DNA of 33,076 nt from Myxococcales bacterium. GTDB lineage: Bacteria > Myxococcota_A > UBA796 > SXON01. Below, one piece after another: positions 1-7,487 of this stretch. The stretch lies in assembly GCA_009692605.1 (NCBI GenBank), contig SHYV01000022.1, positions 1 to 33,076 of the forward strand, in the 5' to 3' direction. A program made the position numbers and the translations under genes. The notes beneath the pieces are model-generated. The model did no database searches, had not been told where the DNA came from, and was given only the letters and a program-made list of their open reading frames with translations. The stretch's first letter is position 1; each line of letters begins with the position of its first letter.

Positions 1-1407
1 CAGCGGAAGCAGCTCCGGGCCGAGGCCCGGCAGCTGGGGCTCCAGCTCCTCGACGTCCTCGACGATCTTCCCTTCGTCCCCACCCTTCACTCCATACGCC
101 CCGTCGCGAACCAGTACTACGGCCACGGGGCGTTCATGGGGGCCGCTCCGGCGCTGCTGGCCGATGAACGGTGGCGTTCCATTCTGGCCTTCCTGATGCC
201 GGACGTGTACGTTCAAGTGGACGAGGCGCTCAAGGAGGGGGCTCCGAACGCGGCGCTCATCCCGATGTTCGAGAACAATCCGGTGATGTGCGCGTTTGGC
301 TGCTGGCACGGTCTTCAGCGCAGGCGGTCTGTTGACGGTTCGGTCCGGCCATCGGGCGATCTGTCGGGGATGGAGTGGGATCTGTTCGTGGAGAGCGTCG
401 CGGTGGAGGAATGGGAGCGCCTTCCGCAGGCCGACCTTGTAGCGAGAGAGGCGCGGGTGGACACCATCGTCGATCGAATGATCATCGCCCACGCATCCAC
501 CGCCGACACCGTGCAGGAGACCGCTGGCGTGTGCCAGTACGCGGACGTGCGCCGCACGCTGAAGACGAGGATGGGTGGAGTCGAGGCGCCGGCCTGGATG
601 GACCTGTTCGTCCGTGCGCTGCGTTTGGCTTCAGCGCCCGACACGCGCAGAGCCATCGATGGCATGTCGATCGAGGCCCGGGCCGAGGCCGCCGGCGGCG
701 GCGCTTTGGACGAGTGCGTTCGGCACACCTTCGCACGCCCGATCCCGATGGTCGAAGCGGTGCGCGAATACGCCGCGCTCGCGGCCTCGTGTGGGGTGGG
801 AGGCGGGGCCGGCCGGTTCAGCGTCGTTCTGGAGATGAAGACGTTGCGGAGCACGCCGGAGTTCTTCTCAGCGGTGGTCCGCGCGCTCAACCGACGCGGG
901 GTTCACGTCGTCGCCGCCTGTTCGTTCTCCGAGGACGAGATCCGCGGGGTGTCCGAGCAGTCCCAGCGGTTGGGTGCCGAGGTGCTGCCTGGCCCGCGCC
1001 AGATCCGCTTCTTCCACTACGCGGGCGACTTGCAGCTCGCGTGCGATCTTGGCGGGGTGTCATTCGGACAGGCCGTATTGTTCAACGGCGCCACGCTCCT
1101 CCGTCACTTGCCCGATGCGGTGCCGCACTACGAGCCGATCTCCGAGGTGATCGACGCGTTGAGCCAGTACCGCGAGCGGTTCGGGCTCGACATCGGGGTG
1201 TACGTGCAGGAGGGCGACTGCGACGCGGAGGCGGCCGGTATGCTGAGCGCCACGGTGGCCGAGCACTCTGCCACCTTCGGACTTGGGTTCGCCTGGGGCG
1301 GGCTGCTGGACGAAGCGCACATCCTCACCGACGGCTCTGACCGCCGCGGGCTCGGCAGTCAGGCGATGCTCGGCCTGATCGGGCGCGCACGGCACTGGGA
1401 GCTGTAG
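1..1407 (+). CDS. Uncharacterised protein, 5'-truncated by window edge
   Basis: The frame of the listed 423-residue ORF stays open to base 1 (it reads QRKQLRAEARQLGL... upstream of the first ATG), so the gene begins outside the window and at least 468 residues are visible. I do not recognise the family. The protein is soluble-looking, with no signal peptide or membrane segment in the visible part. The C-terminal half alternates hydrophobic strands and helices (FSVVLEMKTL, GVHVVAACSFSEDEI, FGLDIGVYVQEGDCD), which suggests an alpha/beta barrel or Rossmann-like fold. This is inference from pattern only. It converges on the small lysine-rich gene about 50 bases downstream. The internal ATG at 136 is not a persuasive start because the upstream codons read as normal protein. 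Confidence 0.7.
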   Translation, partial: QRKQLRAEARQLGLQLLDVLDDLPFVPTLHSIRPVANQYYGHGAFMGAAPALLADERWRSILAFLMPDVYVQVDEALKEGAPNAALIPMFENNPVMCAFGCWHGLQRRRSVDGSVRPSGDLSGMEWDLFVESVAVEEWERLPQADLVAREARVDTIVDRMIIAHASTADTVQETAGVCQYADVRRTLKTRMGGVEAPAWMDLFVRALRLASAPDTRRAIDGMSIEARAEAAGGGALDECVRHTFARPIPMVEAVREYAALAASCGVGGGAGRFSVVLEMKTLRSTPEFFSAVVRALNRRGVHVVAACSFSEDEIRGVSEQSQRLGAEVLPGPRQIRFFHYAGDLQLACDLGGVSFGQAVLFNGATLLRHLPDAVPHYEPISEVIDALSQYRERFGLDIGVYVQEGDCDAEAAGMLSATVAEHSATFGLGFAWGGLLDEAHILTDGSDRRGLGSQAMLGLIGRARHWEL

Positions 1408-1459
1408 GACCGCTCCGAGCTGCCCTGATGGTCAGGACCGTTTAGCTGCCCTTGGCTGC

Positions 1460-1564
1460 CTACTTGCCCTTGGCTGCTTTCTTCTCCGCCTTCTTCTTCT
1501 GCTTGTCGGCGGTGCTCACTTTCTCTTTGTTGTCCTTTTTCGCTTTTTCTTGACCCTTCGGCAT
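1460..1564 (-). CDS. 34-residue lysine-rich small protein
   Basis: This short reading frame begins MPKGQEKAKKDNKEK and ends KKKAEKKAAKGK, and is too short to appear as its own line in the ORF track. It has a clear ribosome binding site (GGAG, 5 bases before the ATG at 1564). About half its residues are Lys or Glu, with almost no hydrophobic residues, so it should be unstructured or a charged helix and very basic. Similar short Lys-rich proteins starting M(S/A/P)KGQ are scattered through bacterial genomes with no known function; nucleic-acid or ribosome association is a guess. The last 18 nt, including the stop codon, are duplicated immediately downstream (1442-1459), where the copy also ends in a stop. 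Confidence 0.65.
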   Translation of the reverse strand: MPKGQEKAKKDNKEKVSTADKQKKKAEKKAAKGK

Positions 1565-1660
1565 CTGATCTCCACGAGGTTGTCCCGAAACGTAGACGCT
1601 CTCCGGCGTGCACGCTACCCGCCGGGGAGGGATTTGGGTACCGTGATTCGAGCCATATTC

Positions 1661-1689
1661 TTGACACGTCAACTCATTCGTGCCAGATT
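1661..1689 (+). promoter_or_regulatory. Candidate sigma70-type promoter with a small dyad
   Basis: A perfect -35 hexamer TTGACA (1661-1666) is followed after 17 bases by CAGATT, a weak -10, giving a short leader before the ATG at 1713. The -35 lies in the dyad TTGAC-AC-GTCAA (1661-1672), whose other arm gives TTGACG on the minus strand, facing the small lysine-rich gene. A shared operator or back-to-back promoter is plausible. The weak -10 keeps confidence low. Confidence 0.35.
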
Positions 1690-1712
1690 GTACCTCTCGA
1701 ACGGGTCTCCCC

Positions 1713-2375
1713 ATGTCACCTTCGCCTGTCTTGCCCGCCATCCTGCCCCCTGTCCTGCCCACTCTTTTGGCCGCTGTTTGCCTGCCGCTGATCGCGCTGC
1801 TCTCCGCTGCCACATCTCCGGCCATGGCGGCGGACTACGATGAGATGAACGCTGATATTTCTGTGTCGGCGCGCGTCGATGCCACGCGGGAGCAGGTCTT
1901 CAGCTACCTGCTCGACCTGCAGCATTTGGAGGCGATGGTGCCCTGCATCGGCAAGTGGGAGATGAGCCAGCGCACGTTCGGCGAAGGCGCAAGCGCCATG
2001 GTCCGCTACGACATCGGGGCGATGCACCGGAGGCTGCCGGTGAGCCTGTCGCGGGCCGACGCGCCGCACCGCATCGATCTCGAACACCTCGGCAATCTCG
2101 GCTTCATCACCGTGATCACCCTGCGTGAGGAGGCCTTCACGGCGGAGGGAGAGACACCGAAGACGATGGTGACCCTGCTCACCCCGCTGAATCCCCCGCC
2201 CTGGCCGTTCCGCAAGTACTACTACGACGCGGTACAGACGGAATGGAAGACATGCTACGCGACCACCCTCGAGAATCTGGCCCGCGCAGTCGGCGGTCGG
2301 CCGGCGCCGATGGCCAGCCCCGCTCGGTGGGAGGGCGAGGCGGACGTCGGTGGTCTGGTGGATGGCTCGCGCTGA
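1713..2375 (+). CDS. Secreted SRPBCC/START-like domain protein
   Basis: The product from the ATG at 1713 is 220 residues. The N-terminus is a long hydrophobic signal sequence ending in SPAMA before ADYDEM, so export to the periplasm is likely. The mature part starts with a strand-rich segment (ISVSARVDATREQVFSYLLDLQHLEAMVP) typical of the helix-grip SRPBCC/polyketide cyclase superfamily: a first strand, then two helices in which a hydrophobic ligand cavity closes. The later strands and C-terminal helix (WKTCYATTLENLARAV) fit the fold. The family binds lipids or hydrophobic ligands; no ligand can be inferred here. The GTG at 1680 is an alternative start but would put charged residues ahead of the signal sequence. 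The 3' end overlaps the next gene in another frame. Confidence 0.65.
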   Translation: MSPSPVLPAILPPVLPTLLAAVCLPLIALLSAATSPAMAADYDEMNADISVSARVDATREQVFSYLLDLQHLEAMVPCIGKWEMSQRTFGEGASAMVRYDIGAMHRRLPVSLSRADAPHRIDLEHLGNLGFITVITLREEAFTAEGETPKTMVTLLTPLNPPPWPFRKYYYDAVQTEWKTCYATTLENLARAVGGRPAPMASPARWEGEADVGGLVDGSR

Positions 2376-3142
2376 TCGTCGGGCTCGCCATCGGCGGCCG
2401 GACCGCGTTTGCGGGGCCGTTGGCGGACGCGCGCGATTTGGAGGAGGCAGGTCGTTTTGTTGAGGCGTTGGCCGCGTACCGATCCTGTGCGGACGGGGCG
2501 GGCGCGGGGAGCCGGACCGACGTGCCGGCGGACGTCCCAGCGGACGTTCCAGTCTCAGACCGGCGCTATTGCGCCGCGCGGCGGGGGGTGCTCGAGCCCC
2601 AGGCCGCCGACGGCTTCGTGGGATGGTCGGTGTTGGCAGCGGTTCGACGCGAGTACCGAGTGCTCGGGCCGGAGGAGGCTCGTCGGCGTGTGCAGGCCGA
2701 GCGGGTGGCGCACCCCGAAGGCCCCGCCGTGGCGGCGCTGGAGGGGTGGCTGGCGGAGCAGGGGAAGGGGGGCGCCGATGAGCGTAGGATGGGCTTCCAG
2801 CGCGCGGTGGCCGGTGTGCTGGCGCTGATCGCGATCGGCTACGCTGGGGTCGCGGCGTGGGGGTGGGGCGTGGGGGCTCGGGGGCCCTGCCGCGGGGCTC
2901 GGGAGTGGGGCCTGGGCTCGCTCGCAGTCGGCTGGGTGCTGCTGGCCGGCGTGCCTGCCGTGATGGCGTGGGCGTGGGGGGCGCCGGACTGGCCCTGGTT
3001 CGCGGGTACGGGGTCCTGCGCGATCGTGGGGGTGGCCCTGGCGCCGCACGTCTCCCCATGGCTCGCTGCTTCTGGCACGGCGGCGCTGGTGGGGCTCTGC
3101 ACCTTTGCCGCGGGCTGGTTCGACGCGCTGGGGGTCGGATGA
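2327..3142 (+). CDS. Signal-peptide protein with TPR-like region and C-terminal membrane segments
   Basis: I place the start at the GTG at 2327 because it yields a clean signal peptide (RGGRR, then WLALIVGLAIGG, cleavage near TAFA-GPLAD); the ORF-track start at 2243 adds 28 basic residues. The exported N-terminal region (ADARDLEEAGRFVEALAAY) looks like a single tetratricopeptide-type helix pair, followed by a DVPA repeat. The C-terminal half, from about residue 165, carries three to four hydrophobic segments rich in Trp and Gly. The gene overlaps the SRPBCC gene by 49 bases and ends in an ATGA overlap with the radical SAM gene, implying coupled translation. I do not recognise a family. The role may be a membrane partner of the cassette. 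Confidence 0.55.
   Translation: MGGRGGRRWSGGWLALIVGLAIGGRTAFAGPLADARDLEEAGRFVEALAAYRSCADGAGAGSRTDVPADVPADVPVSDRRYCAARRGVLEPQAADGFVGWSVLAAVRREYRVLGPEEARRRVQAERVAHPEGPAVAALEGWLAEQGKGGADERRMGFQRAVAGVLALIAIGYAGVAAWGWGVGARGPCRGAREWGLGSLAVGWVLLAGVPAVMAWAWGAPDWPWFAGTGSCAIVGVALAPHVSPWLAASGTAALVGLCTFAAGWFDALGVG
2519..2554 (+). repeat. 12-nt in-frame tandem repeat (3 units, DVPA)
   Basis: Three consecutive 12-base units beginning GACGT(G/C/T)CC encode DVPA-DVPA-DVPV in the linker of the signal-peptide/membrane protein. The units differ at synonymous positions, so the expansion is not very recent. Confidence 0.8.
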
Positions 3143-4443
3143 GCGTGCGTGAGGTGCGCCTTGGCCACGCCGCGAACTGCTCGGCGCTCGGCAATGTGCT
3201 CAACGTGCTGCTGTGGAGCCAGGTGGTGGCGGGCGCGGTGTGGGCGGCTGCGGAGTCGTGGCAGGCTCGACGTCGGCGTGCTGAGCCGGGGGGGGAGACC
3301 CGGCTGACTGAGCGGCCGTCGGCGCTGGTCCGGACGAGGGGGGAGGAGGGGGAGGGGGACGCCGGCGAGTCTGCCGGGTCTGGGGACGCGCGGGCGGCGG
3401 GCGGACCGGGCGTGGCTCGGCCACGAGAGGCGCACCTGCAGATCACGCAGGCGTGCGGGCTCCCTTGCGTGAGCTGCCACATGCCCACCAGCGGGTCGGG
3501 GGCGCACACGCCGTTGCCTGTGCTCCGCTCGCGGCTGGACGAGCTCGCCGGTGAGGGCGTCCTGAGGGTGGCGTTGGGCGGCGGCGAGCCGCTGCGACAC
3601 CCGGATCTTGCGGCGATCGCGGAGCACGCGAGGTCCTTGGGGCTCGCGGTGGGGGTGACCACCTCGGGGGTGGGGCCGGAGCGGGATCTCTCCGCGTTTG
3701 ACCAGGTCAACGTGTCGTTGGACGCGCTGGGTTTGGGGTTTGTCCGCTCGCGCGGGTATGACGGTGCGGAGGGCGCGCTCGACACCGTGCGCTCGCTCGC
3801 CGCCCGGGGGACCACGGTTGGGATCAACGTGGTGCTCGACCGCGACAACTTCGACAGCGTAGACGCCACGGTAGCGGCGGCGGTCGCCGCAGGGGCGACC
3901 GACATCCAGCTGCTCCGCCTGAAGCCGGTCGGTCGCGCGCTCGCCAACTACACGCAGCGACGGCTGACCCCTGAGCAGGCGTTGTCGGTGTGGCCGCTGG
4001 TCCAGCGCCTGATGGCCCGACACCCCGGCGTGCTTGTACGGCTCGACTGCGCCAGCGTGCCGTTCCTGGCCGCCCACGGGCTGGACGTGGAGCGGATGCG
4101 GGCGTTCGGGTTCCGCGGGTGCTTTGGCGCGTCGGAGCTCGTGTCCGTGGACACCGCGGGAGCCCGGCATCCGTGCAGTTTTGCCCCGGACCAGGCCGCG
4201 CCCGCTCAGCCTGCGCCCGCTCAGCCTGCGCCCGCTCGGCCTGCGCCCGCTCAGGCCGCGAGCTGGCACGACGGCGTGCAGACCGGTCCCTGCGGGACGT
4301 GCAGCTATCAGTCTATCTGTAAGGGTGGGTGCCACGCTGTCGCCGAGGCGCTGACCGGGCAGCGCTTCGTATCGGACCCTGAGTGCCCGCGGGTGCTCGC
4401 GTGGAGTGGGCCATCGTCGCCGGCAGAGGCCGCGCCCGCATGA
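3139..4443 (+). CDS. Radical SAM/SPASM peptide-modifying-type enzyme with N-terminal hydrophobic Cys segment
   Basis: The start at 3139 forms an ATGA overlap with the previous gene and gives 434 residues. Residues 99-113 contain the radical SAM cluster motif CX3CX2C (C106, C110, C113), followed by the SAM-contact motif LGGGEP near 146-151. The C-terminus has a complete SPASM signature: CX12GX4C, a gap, CX2CX5CX3C, a gap and a last Cys (DPEC), which normally holds two extra 4Fe-4S clusters. SPASM enzymes typically modify ribosomal peptides or mature other enzymes. Unusually, the N-terminus (residues 1-41) is a hydrophobic segment with a motif LGHAANCSALGNVLN, then about 55 residues of charged Gly/Glu/Arg-rich linker before the barrel. 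That segment could anchor the enzyme in the membrane or be a fused substrate peptide; the latter is speculation. A PAPAQ repeat sits inside the SPASM gap. Confidence 0.85.
   Translation: MSVREVRLGHAANCSALGNVLNVLLWSQVVAGAVWAAAESWQARRRRAEPGGETRLTERPSALVRTRGEEGEGDAGESAGSGDARAAGGPGVARPREAHLQITQACGLPCVSCHMPTSGSGAHTPLPVLRSRLDELAGEGVLRVALGGGEPLRHPDLAAIAEHARSLGLAVGVTTSGVGPERDLSAFDQVNVSLDALGLGFVRSRGYDGAEGALDTVRSLAARGTTVGINVVLDRDNFDSVDATVAAAVAAGATDIQLLRLKPVGRALANYTQRRLTPEQALSVWPLVQRLMARHPGVLVRLDCASVPFLAAHGLDVERMRAFGFRGCFGASELVSVDTAGARHPCSFAPDQAAPAQPAPAQPAPARPAPAQAASWHDGVQTGPCGTCSYQSICKGGCHAVAEALTGQRFVSDPECPRVLAWSGPSSPAEAAPA
4201..4260 (+). repeat. 15-nt in-frame tandem repeat (4 units, PAQPA)
   Basis: Four 15-base units of the form CCCGCTCAGCCTGCG encode PAQPA-PAQPA-PARPA-PAQAA. 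The first two units are identical. The repeat falls in the variable gap between the two cysteine groups of the SPASM domain, where length change should be tolerated. Confidence 0.9.
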
Positions 4444-4739
4444 GCCAGCCCGGATCTGCATCCCCCCGGGTGGTGGCGGCATGGCTAGGCTTCGTGCATG
4501 GAGCGCTGGTCGGCTACGCGGCCCACCGTTTGGGTTCGAAGTGGTGGGGAGAGGCGGACCCGCGGGTGATCGTGGCGAGCGCCCACGTCGGATTTTATTG
4601 GCGAGCCGGCACCGCGCTCTGGTGGGGGGTGCTCCTGGCGGCGCTGTGCGCCCGATTTCCAGCGGCTGCCGGCCCGTTGCGGCGGTCGCTGCTGTGGGTG
4701 ATCGCCGGGACGACGGTGCTGGTGGCGCTCAACCCCTGA
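4440..4739 (+). CDS. Small membrane protein, last gene of the radical SAM cassette
   Basis: This is a 99-residue protein starting at the ATG that overlaps the radical SAM stop (ATGA); the ORF-track start at 4383 lies inside the previous gene and is less likely. Three hydrophobic segments are visible: VVAAWLGFVHGALVGYAAH, a central AGTALWWGVLLAALCARF, and a C-terminal SLLWVIAGTTVLVALNP, so it should sit in the inner membrane. I recognise no family. Its coupled position suggests it works with the radical SAM enzyme or with the upstream membrane protein, for example in export or anchoring of a product; that is inference from context only. The 3' end runs into a 13-nt tandem repeat. Confidence 0.55.
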   Translation: MSQPGSASPRVVAAWLGFVHGALVGYAAHRLGSKWWGEADPRVIVASAHVGFYWRAGTALWWGVLLAALCARFPAAAGPLRRSLLWVIAGTTVLVALNP

Positions 4740-4743
4740 AGCG

Positions 4744-4803
4744 GGCCCCTGCGTTTGGCCCCTGCGTTTGGCCCCTGCGTTTGGCCCCGGCGTTTGGCCC
4801 CGG
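4744..4803. repeat. 13-nt intergenic tandem repeat (4.6 units)
   Basis: Four full units plus a partial one of GGCCCCTGCGTTT (last full unit GGCCCCGGCGTTT) fill most of the gap between two convergent genes. The first three units are identical, which suggests recent slippage. The unit is not a multiple of three, consistent with non-coding sequence. No poly-U terminator hairpin is evident. Confidence 0.9.
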
Positions 4804-4821
4804 CCGGCAGCCCCGGCCCGA

Positions 4822-6309
4822 TCACATCGAGTGCGTCGACGCTCCAACCACCAGCTCGCCCATCATGCCCCCCTCGGCGTGCTCGAGGATGTGGCAGTGG
4901 TACATCCAGTCGCCCGCGTTCCACAGGTCGCTCACTACGGTGACCGTGCTGCGCGGCGGCACGTCCCAGGTGTCTTTCCAGCCTTGAGGCGTAGTCGGCG
5001 CGACGCCGTTGATCTGAACGATTTGGAAGTTGTTTCCGTGAATGTGGAAGGGATGGTGCATCTCCGACGTGTTCTCGACGTCGAAGGTGGTCTCCAGGTT
5101 CGCCTCCACCGTCACCAACGGCACGTCGGGCCACGCCGCGCCGTCGATGGTGACGGTGCCGCCCATCATGTCCTCGGCGAGGATCCAGTGATGGCCGAAG
5201 GTCTCCGTCGGTCCGGTGTAGGGCATCGGGTCCACGGCCGGCTGCGTCCACGGCGTCCCGACCACAGTTCCCTCGCCCAGGACGAAGGTGAGCACGGGAT
5301 TGTCCCCGTCGCCGAGCGGATCGACCTCGATCATGTCGCCGTCTTGCTCGTGCAGTTGGAAGCGCTTGTTCATGAGCCGCACCTCGGATTCCGGGTCGCC
5401 GGTGGCGGTGAAGGCCACGGTGTACCGTTCGCCGGGCGCGATCACTAGGCTGTCTGTCGCGTAGGGCTCGGGTAGCCAGCCCCCGTCCGTCGCCACGACC
5501 TGCAGCTGTTGGCCTTCGACGTAGACGTCCCAGTAGCGCGCGTTCGAGGGGTTCACCAAGCGTAGCAGCACGGTCTCTCCGGCGGTCAGGGCGACGCGCC
5601 GCCCGGCTTTGCCGTTGGCGAGGAGCATGTTGCCGAGCCGGCCCATCAGCTTCATCATGTCGGTGTCCACCGGGGCGACCTGCCAGGAGCCTTCGTCGAG
5701 CAGGATGTCGTCCAGCGCGATGGGAAGGTCGCAGTCGGCGGCGATCTCGTCTGGTGCGTGCACGATCATTCGGCCGTACAACCCGCGCTCGATCAGCTTC
5801 GCGCCCTCAAGGTGGGGGTGGTACCAGTAGAAGCCCGCGTCGGGCACGGTGAACGTGTAGTCGAAGGTCTCGCCGGGCAGGATCGGGTCCATCATCTGCA
5901 TCCCGCCGTCCATGGCGGACTCCAGACGAATGCCATGCCAGTGCACGGTGGTCGGCTCGTTGAGGTTGTTGGTGAAGTGGACCACGACGGTGTCGCCGGC
6001 GTTGGCCTCGATGAGCGGGCCGGGAACGCTGTCGTCATACGCGACGCCTTCGGTCAGCGCGACGCCGGTGCCGGGGTCCCACTCAAAAGCCGCCGCCGCG
6101 AGGTTGACCTCGACGATCCCGGCTGCTGGGTCGAGATCGGTCGCTGGCGTATACCCGCATTCCTCCAGCGGAAGCAGGGCATCGCCGGTGTCGGTGTCCG
6201 TCGAGTAGAGGGCCGCGGAGTCCGGGCCGGCGGAGCAGCCGAGGGGGTGGATCAGCAGGAGGGGCAGCAGCAGGGCAGGGAGCGGGAGCCTCAGCGGGGT
6301 GTGGAACAT
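4822..6309 (-). CDS. Multicopper oxidase (cupredoxin-type), exported
   Basis: This 495-residue protein has all four copper-ligand motifs of the family: HWHG (123-126), WYHPH (162-166), HPFHIHG (419-425) and HCHILEHAEGGMM (471-483). The last supplies the type 1 Cys472, two His and a Met axial ligand, while the His pairs form the trinuclear cluster where oxygen is reduced to water. The N-terminus is hydrophobic and ends LIHPLGCSAG; this resembles a lipobox but Pro at -3 is atypical, so it may be a lipoprotein or simply secreted. A D/T-rich linker (STDTDTGDA) follows. Likely substrates are metal ions (Cu+, Fe2+, Mn2+) or phenolics; a Met-rich stretch (MDGGMQMMDP) near the first copper site may hint at cuprous oxidation. 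It diverges from the CARF gene with a 65-base gap. Confidence 0.92.
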   Translation of the reverse strand: MFHTPLRLPLPALLLPLLLIHPLGCSAGPDSAALYSTDTDTGDALLPLEECGYTPATDLDPAAGIVEVNLAAAAFEWDPGTGVALTEGVAYDDSVPGPLIEANAGDTVVVHFTNNLNEPTTVHWHGIRLESAMDGGMQMMDPILPGETFDYTFTVPDAGFYWYHPHLEGAKLIERGLYGRMIVHAPDEIAADCDLPIALDDILLDEGSWQVAPVDTDMMKLMGRLGNMLLANGKAGRRVALTAGETVLLRLVNPSNARYWDVYVEGQQLQVVATDGGWLPEPYATDSLVIAPGERYTVAFTATGDPESEVRLMNKRFQLHEQDGDMIEVDPLGDGDNPVLTFVLGEGTVVGTPWTQPAVDPMPYTGPTETFGHHWILAEDMMGGTVTIDGAAWPDVPLVTVEANLETTFDVENTSEMHHPFHIHGNNFQIVQINGVAPTTPQGWKDTWDVPPRSTVTVVSDLWNAGDWMYHCHILEHAEGGMMGELVVGASTHSM

Positions 6310-6374
6310 GAAGGATGATTACCGCCGCCGACGGGCGCTCGCCATGGGAATGTGGTGCCGTTACGCGGGCCCCC

Positions 6375-7487
6375 ATGTCCCAGTCCGTCCACCTCGTCTG
6401 CGAGATCGGCGCGTTCCCGGCGCCGTTGGTCCGCCTCATCTGGGCGCTCGCCAGACAGCGGAGGTGCCGTGTGGATCGGACGCTTGTCCTGACCCACTCC
6501 ATTGGGGCAACCTACGTCGTTTCGGAGCTATACCCGGCCTTGTCGGAGCTCTCCGAGGTCCTCGGCGATCTGGCGCCCGGTCCGGTGGACGTCGTCGTCG
6601 CTGACCTGCGCGCCGAGGTCGACGTGGACACATCCGAGGCCTGGAGCGCGGCCCGCTGGGCTCATTACTGCCGCGCCGTTGATGAAGCCGGCACCTCCCC
6701 CGTCATCTTCGCGTTGGTGGGCGGACGTCAGCGCGCCGCGTCCGCGATGGCTGCGACGATGTACTGCCTGCTCGCTCGCGAGGGTGACTTCCTCCTCGAC
6801 GTACGCCTCGACCGTTCAAGCGTCGAACCCCACACCGCGAGGCCGATCTTCTACCACCCCGAGCAAGGGGGAGACGTGGAGGACGAGTACCGATCGGGCG
6901 CCCGTGTCCTGGCCTCGGAGGTGGGTGTCCACCTGATCGAGCTTCCCCATCCGCGAATGGCCGCCCTGTTCGGACGTTCGGAGCGACCGGACTTCCCACG
7001 CGCCGTCCGGATGGCCACCACGCGCGTCGAAGCCGCTGCCCGTCCTCTCCTCGTGATCGACCTCAAGCGGCGGCGCGCGCAGTGGGGTGGCGCAGACCTT
7101 CGCCTCGGGCTGGATCACTTCATCGTCTTTGCCGCGCTCGCCGAGGCACGACGGGCCCCGGCCAACGGCGGGCAGGGCGACGGGTGGGCGGGCACCGACG
7201 AGGTGCTGCTGCGCTCGATCATCCAGCGCGCCGACGCGGAGGGGGGACTAAGGAACGCAGGGCTGAAGGCGCTGGCGGAGGGCGAAGCGTGGTCCAGCGA
7301 GGACAAGGGCGGCTGGCTCTCGGGCACGCGGGCCCGTCTCTCGAAGCACCTTCAGACCTGGTTCGATCGCAACGAGGTCTCCGGTCGCGATCTGCTGACT
7401 ATCGAGAAGCGCTGGGCCCAGAACGCCGACTCGCGGTGGCACGAGCAGCGTCTGGTCGTCCCGCCGGAGCGCATCTTCTTCCTCTGA
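6375..7487 (+). CDS. CARF-domain protein, cas_NE0113-like, with winged-helix-like C-terminus
   Basis: From the ATG at 6375 the product is 370 residues and begins directly with the first strand of the domain (SVHLVCEIGAFPAPLVRLIWAL); the ORF-track start at 6315 lies 5 bases from the divergent gene and adds a non-conserved tail. The layout matches the NE0113 CRISPR-associated family of CARF proteins: an N-terminal strand and helix, a LTHSIG turn (39-44), the ligand-site motif FALVGGRQRAAS (112-123, compare SIAGGRK in relatives), a FYHPEQ segment (159-164) and a VHLIELPHPR strand (185-194). CARF domains bind cyclic oligoadenylates. Residues about 226-345 (VIDLKRRRAQWGGADLRL, then helices) resemble an OmpR-type winged helix rather than a nuclease, so it may be a ligand-controlled DNA-binding protein. 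No cas genes lie in the window. Family assignment is by eye. Confidence 0.68.
   Translation: MSQSVHLVCEIGAFPAPLVRLIWALARQRRCRVDRTLVLTHSIGATYVVSELYPALSELSEVLGDLAPGPVDVVVADLRAEVDVDTSEAWSAARWAHYCRAVDEAGTSPVIFALVGGRQRAASAMAATMYCLLAREGDFLLDVRLDRSSVEPHTARPIFYHPEQGGDVEDEYRSGARVLASEVGVHLIELPHPRMAALFGRSERPDFPRAVRMATTRVEAAARPLLVIDLKRRRAQWGGADLRLGLDHFIVFAALAEARRAPANGGQGDGWAGTDEVLLRSIIQRADAEGGLRNAGLKALAEGEAWSSEDKGGWLSGTRARLSKHLQTWFDRNEVSGRDLLTIEKRWAQNADSRWHEQRLVVPPERIFFL

Noticed and set aside
1408-1441. Small hairpin CTGA-TGG-TCAG between convergent genes
   Set aside because: Only a 4-base stem; too weak to call a terminator.
1716-3947. 743-residue minus-strand ORF
   Set aside because: Pro/Arg/Ser-rich antisense translation of the SRPBCC, membrane and radical SAM genes; no domain or signal, typical GC-rich shadow frame.
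2839-4482. 547-residue minus-strand ORF
   Set aside because: Antisense to the radical SAM/SPASM gene whose motifs are clear; composition is low-complexity Arg/Pro/His.
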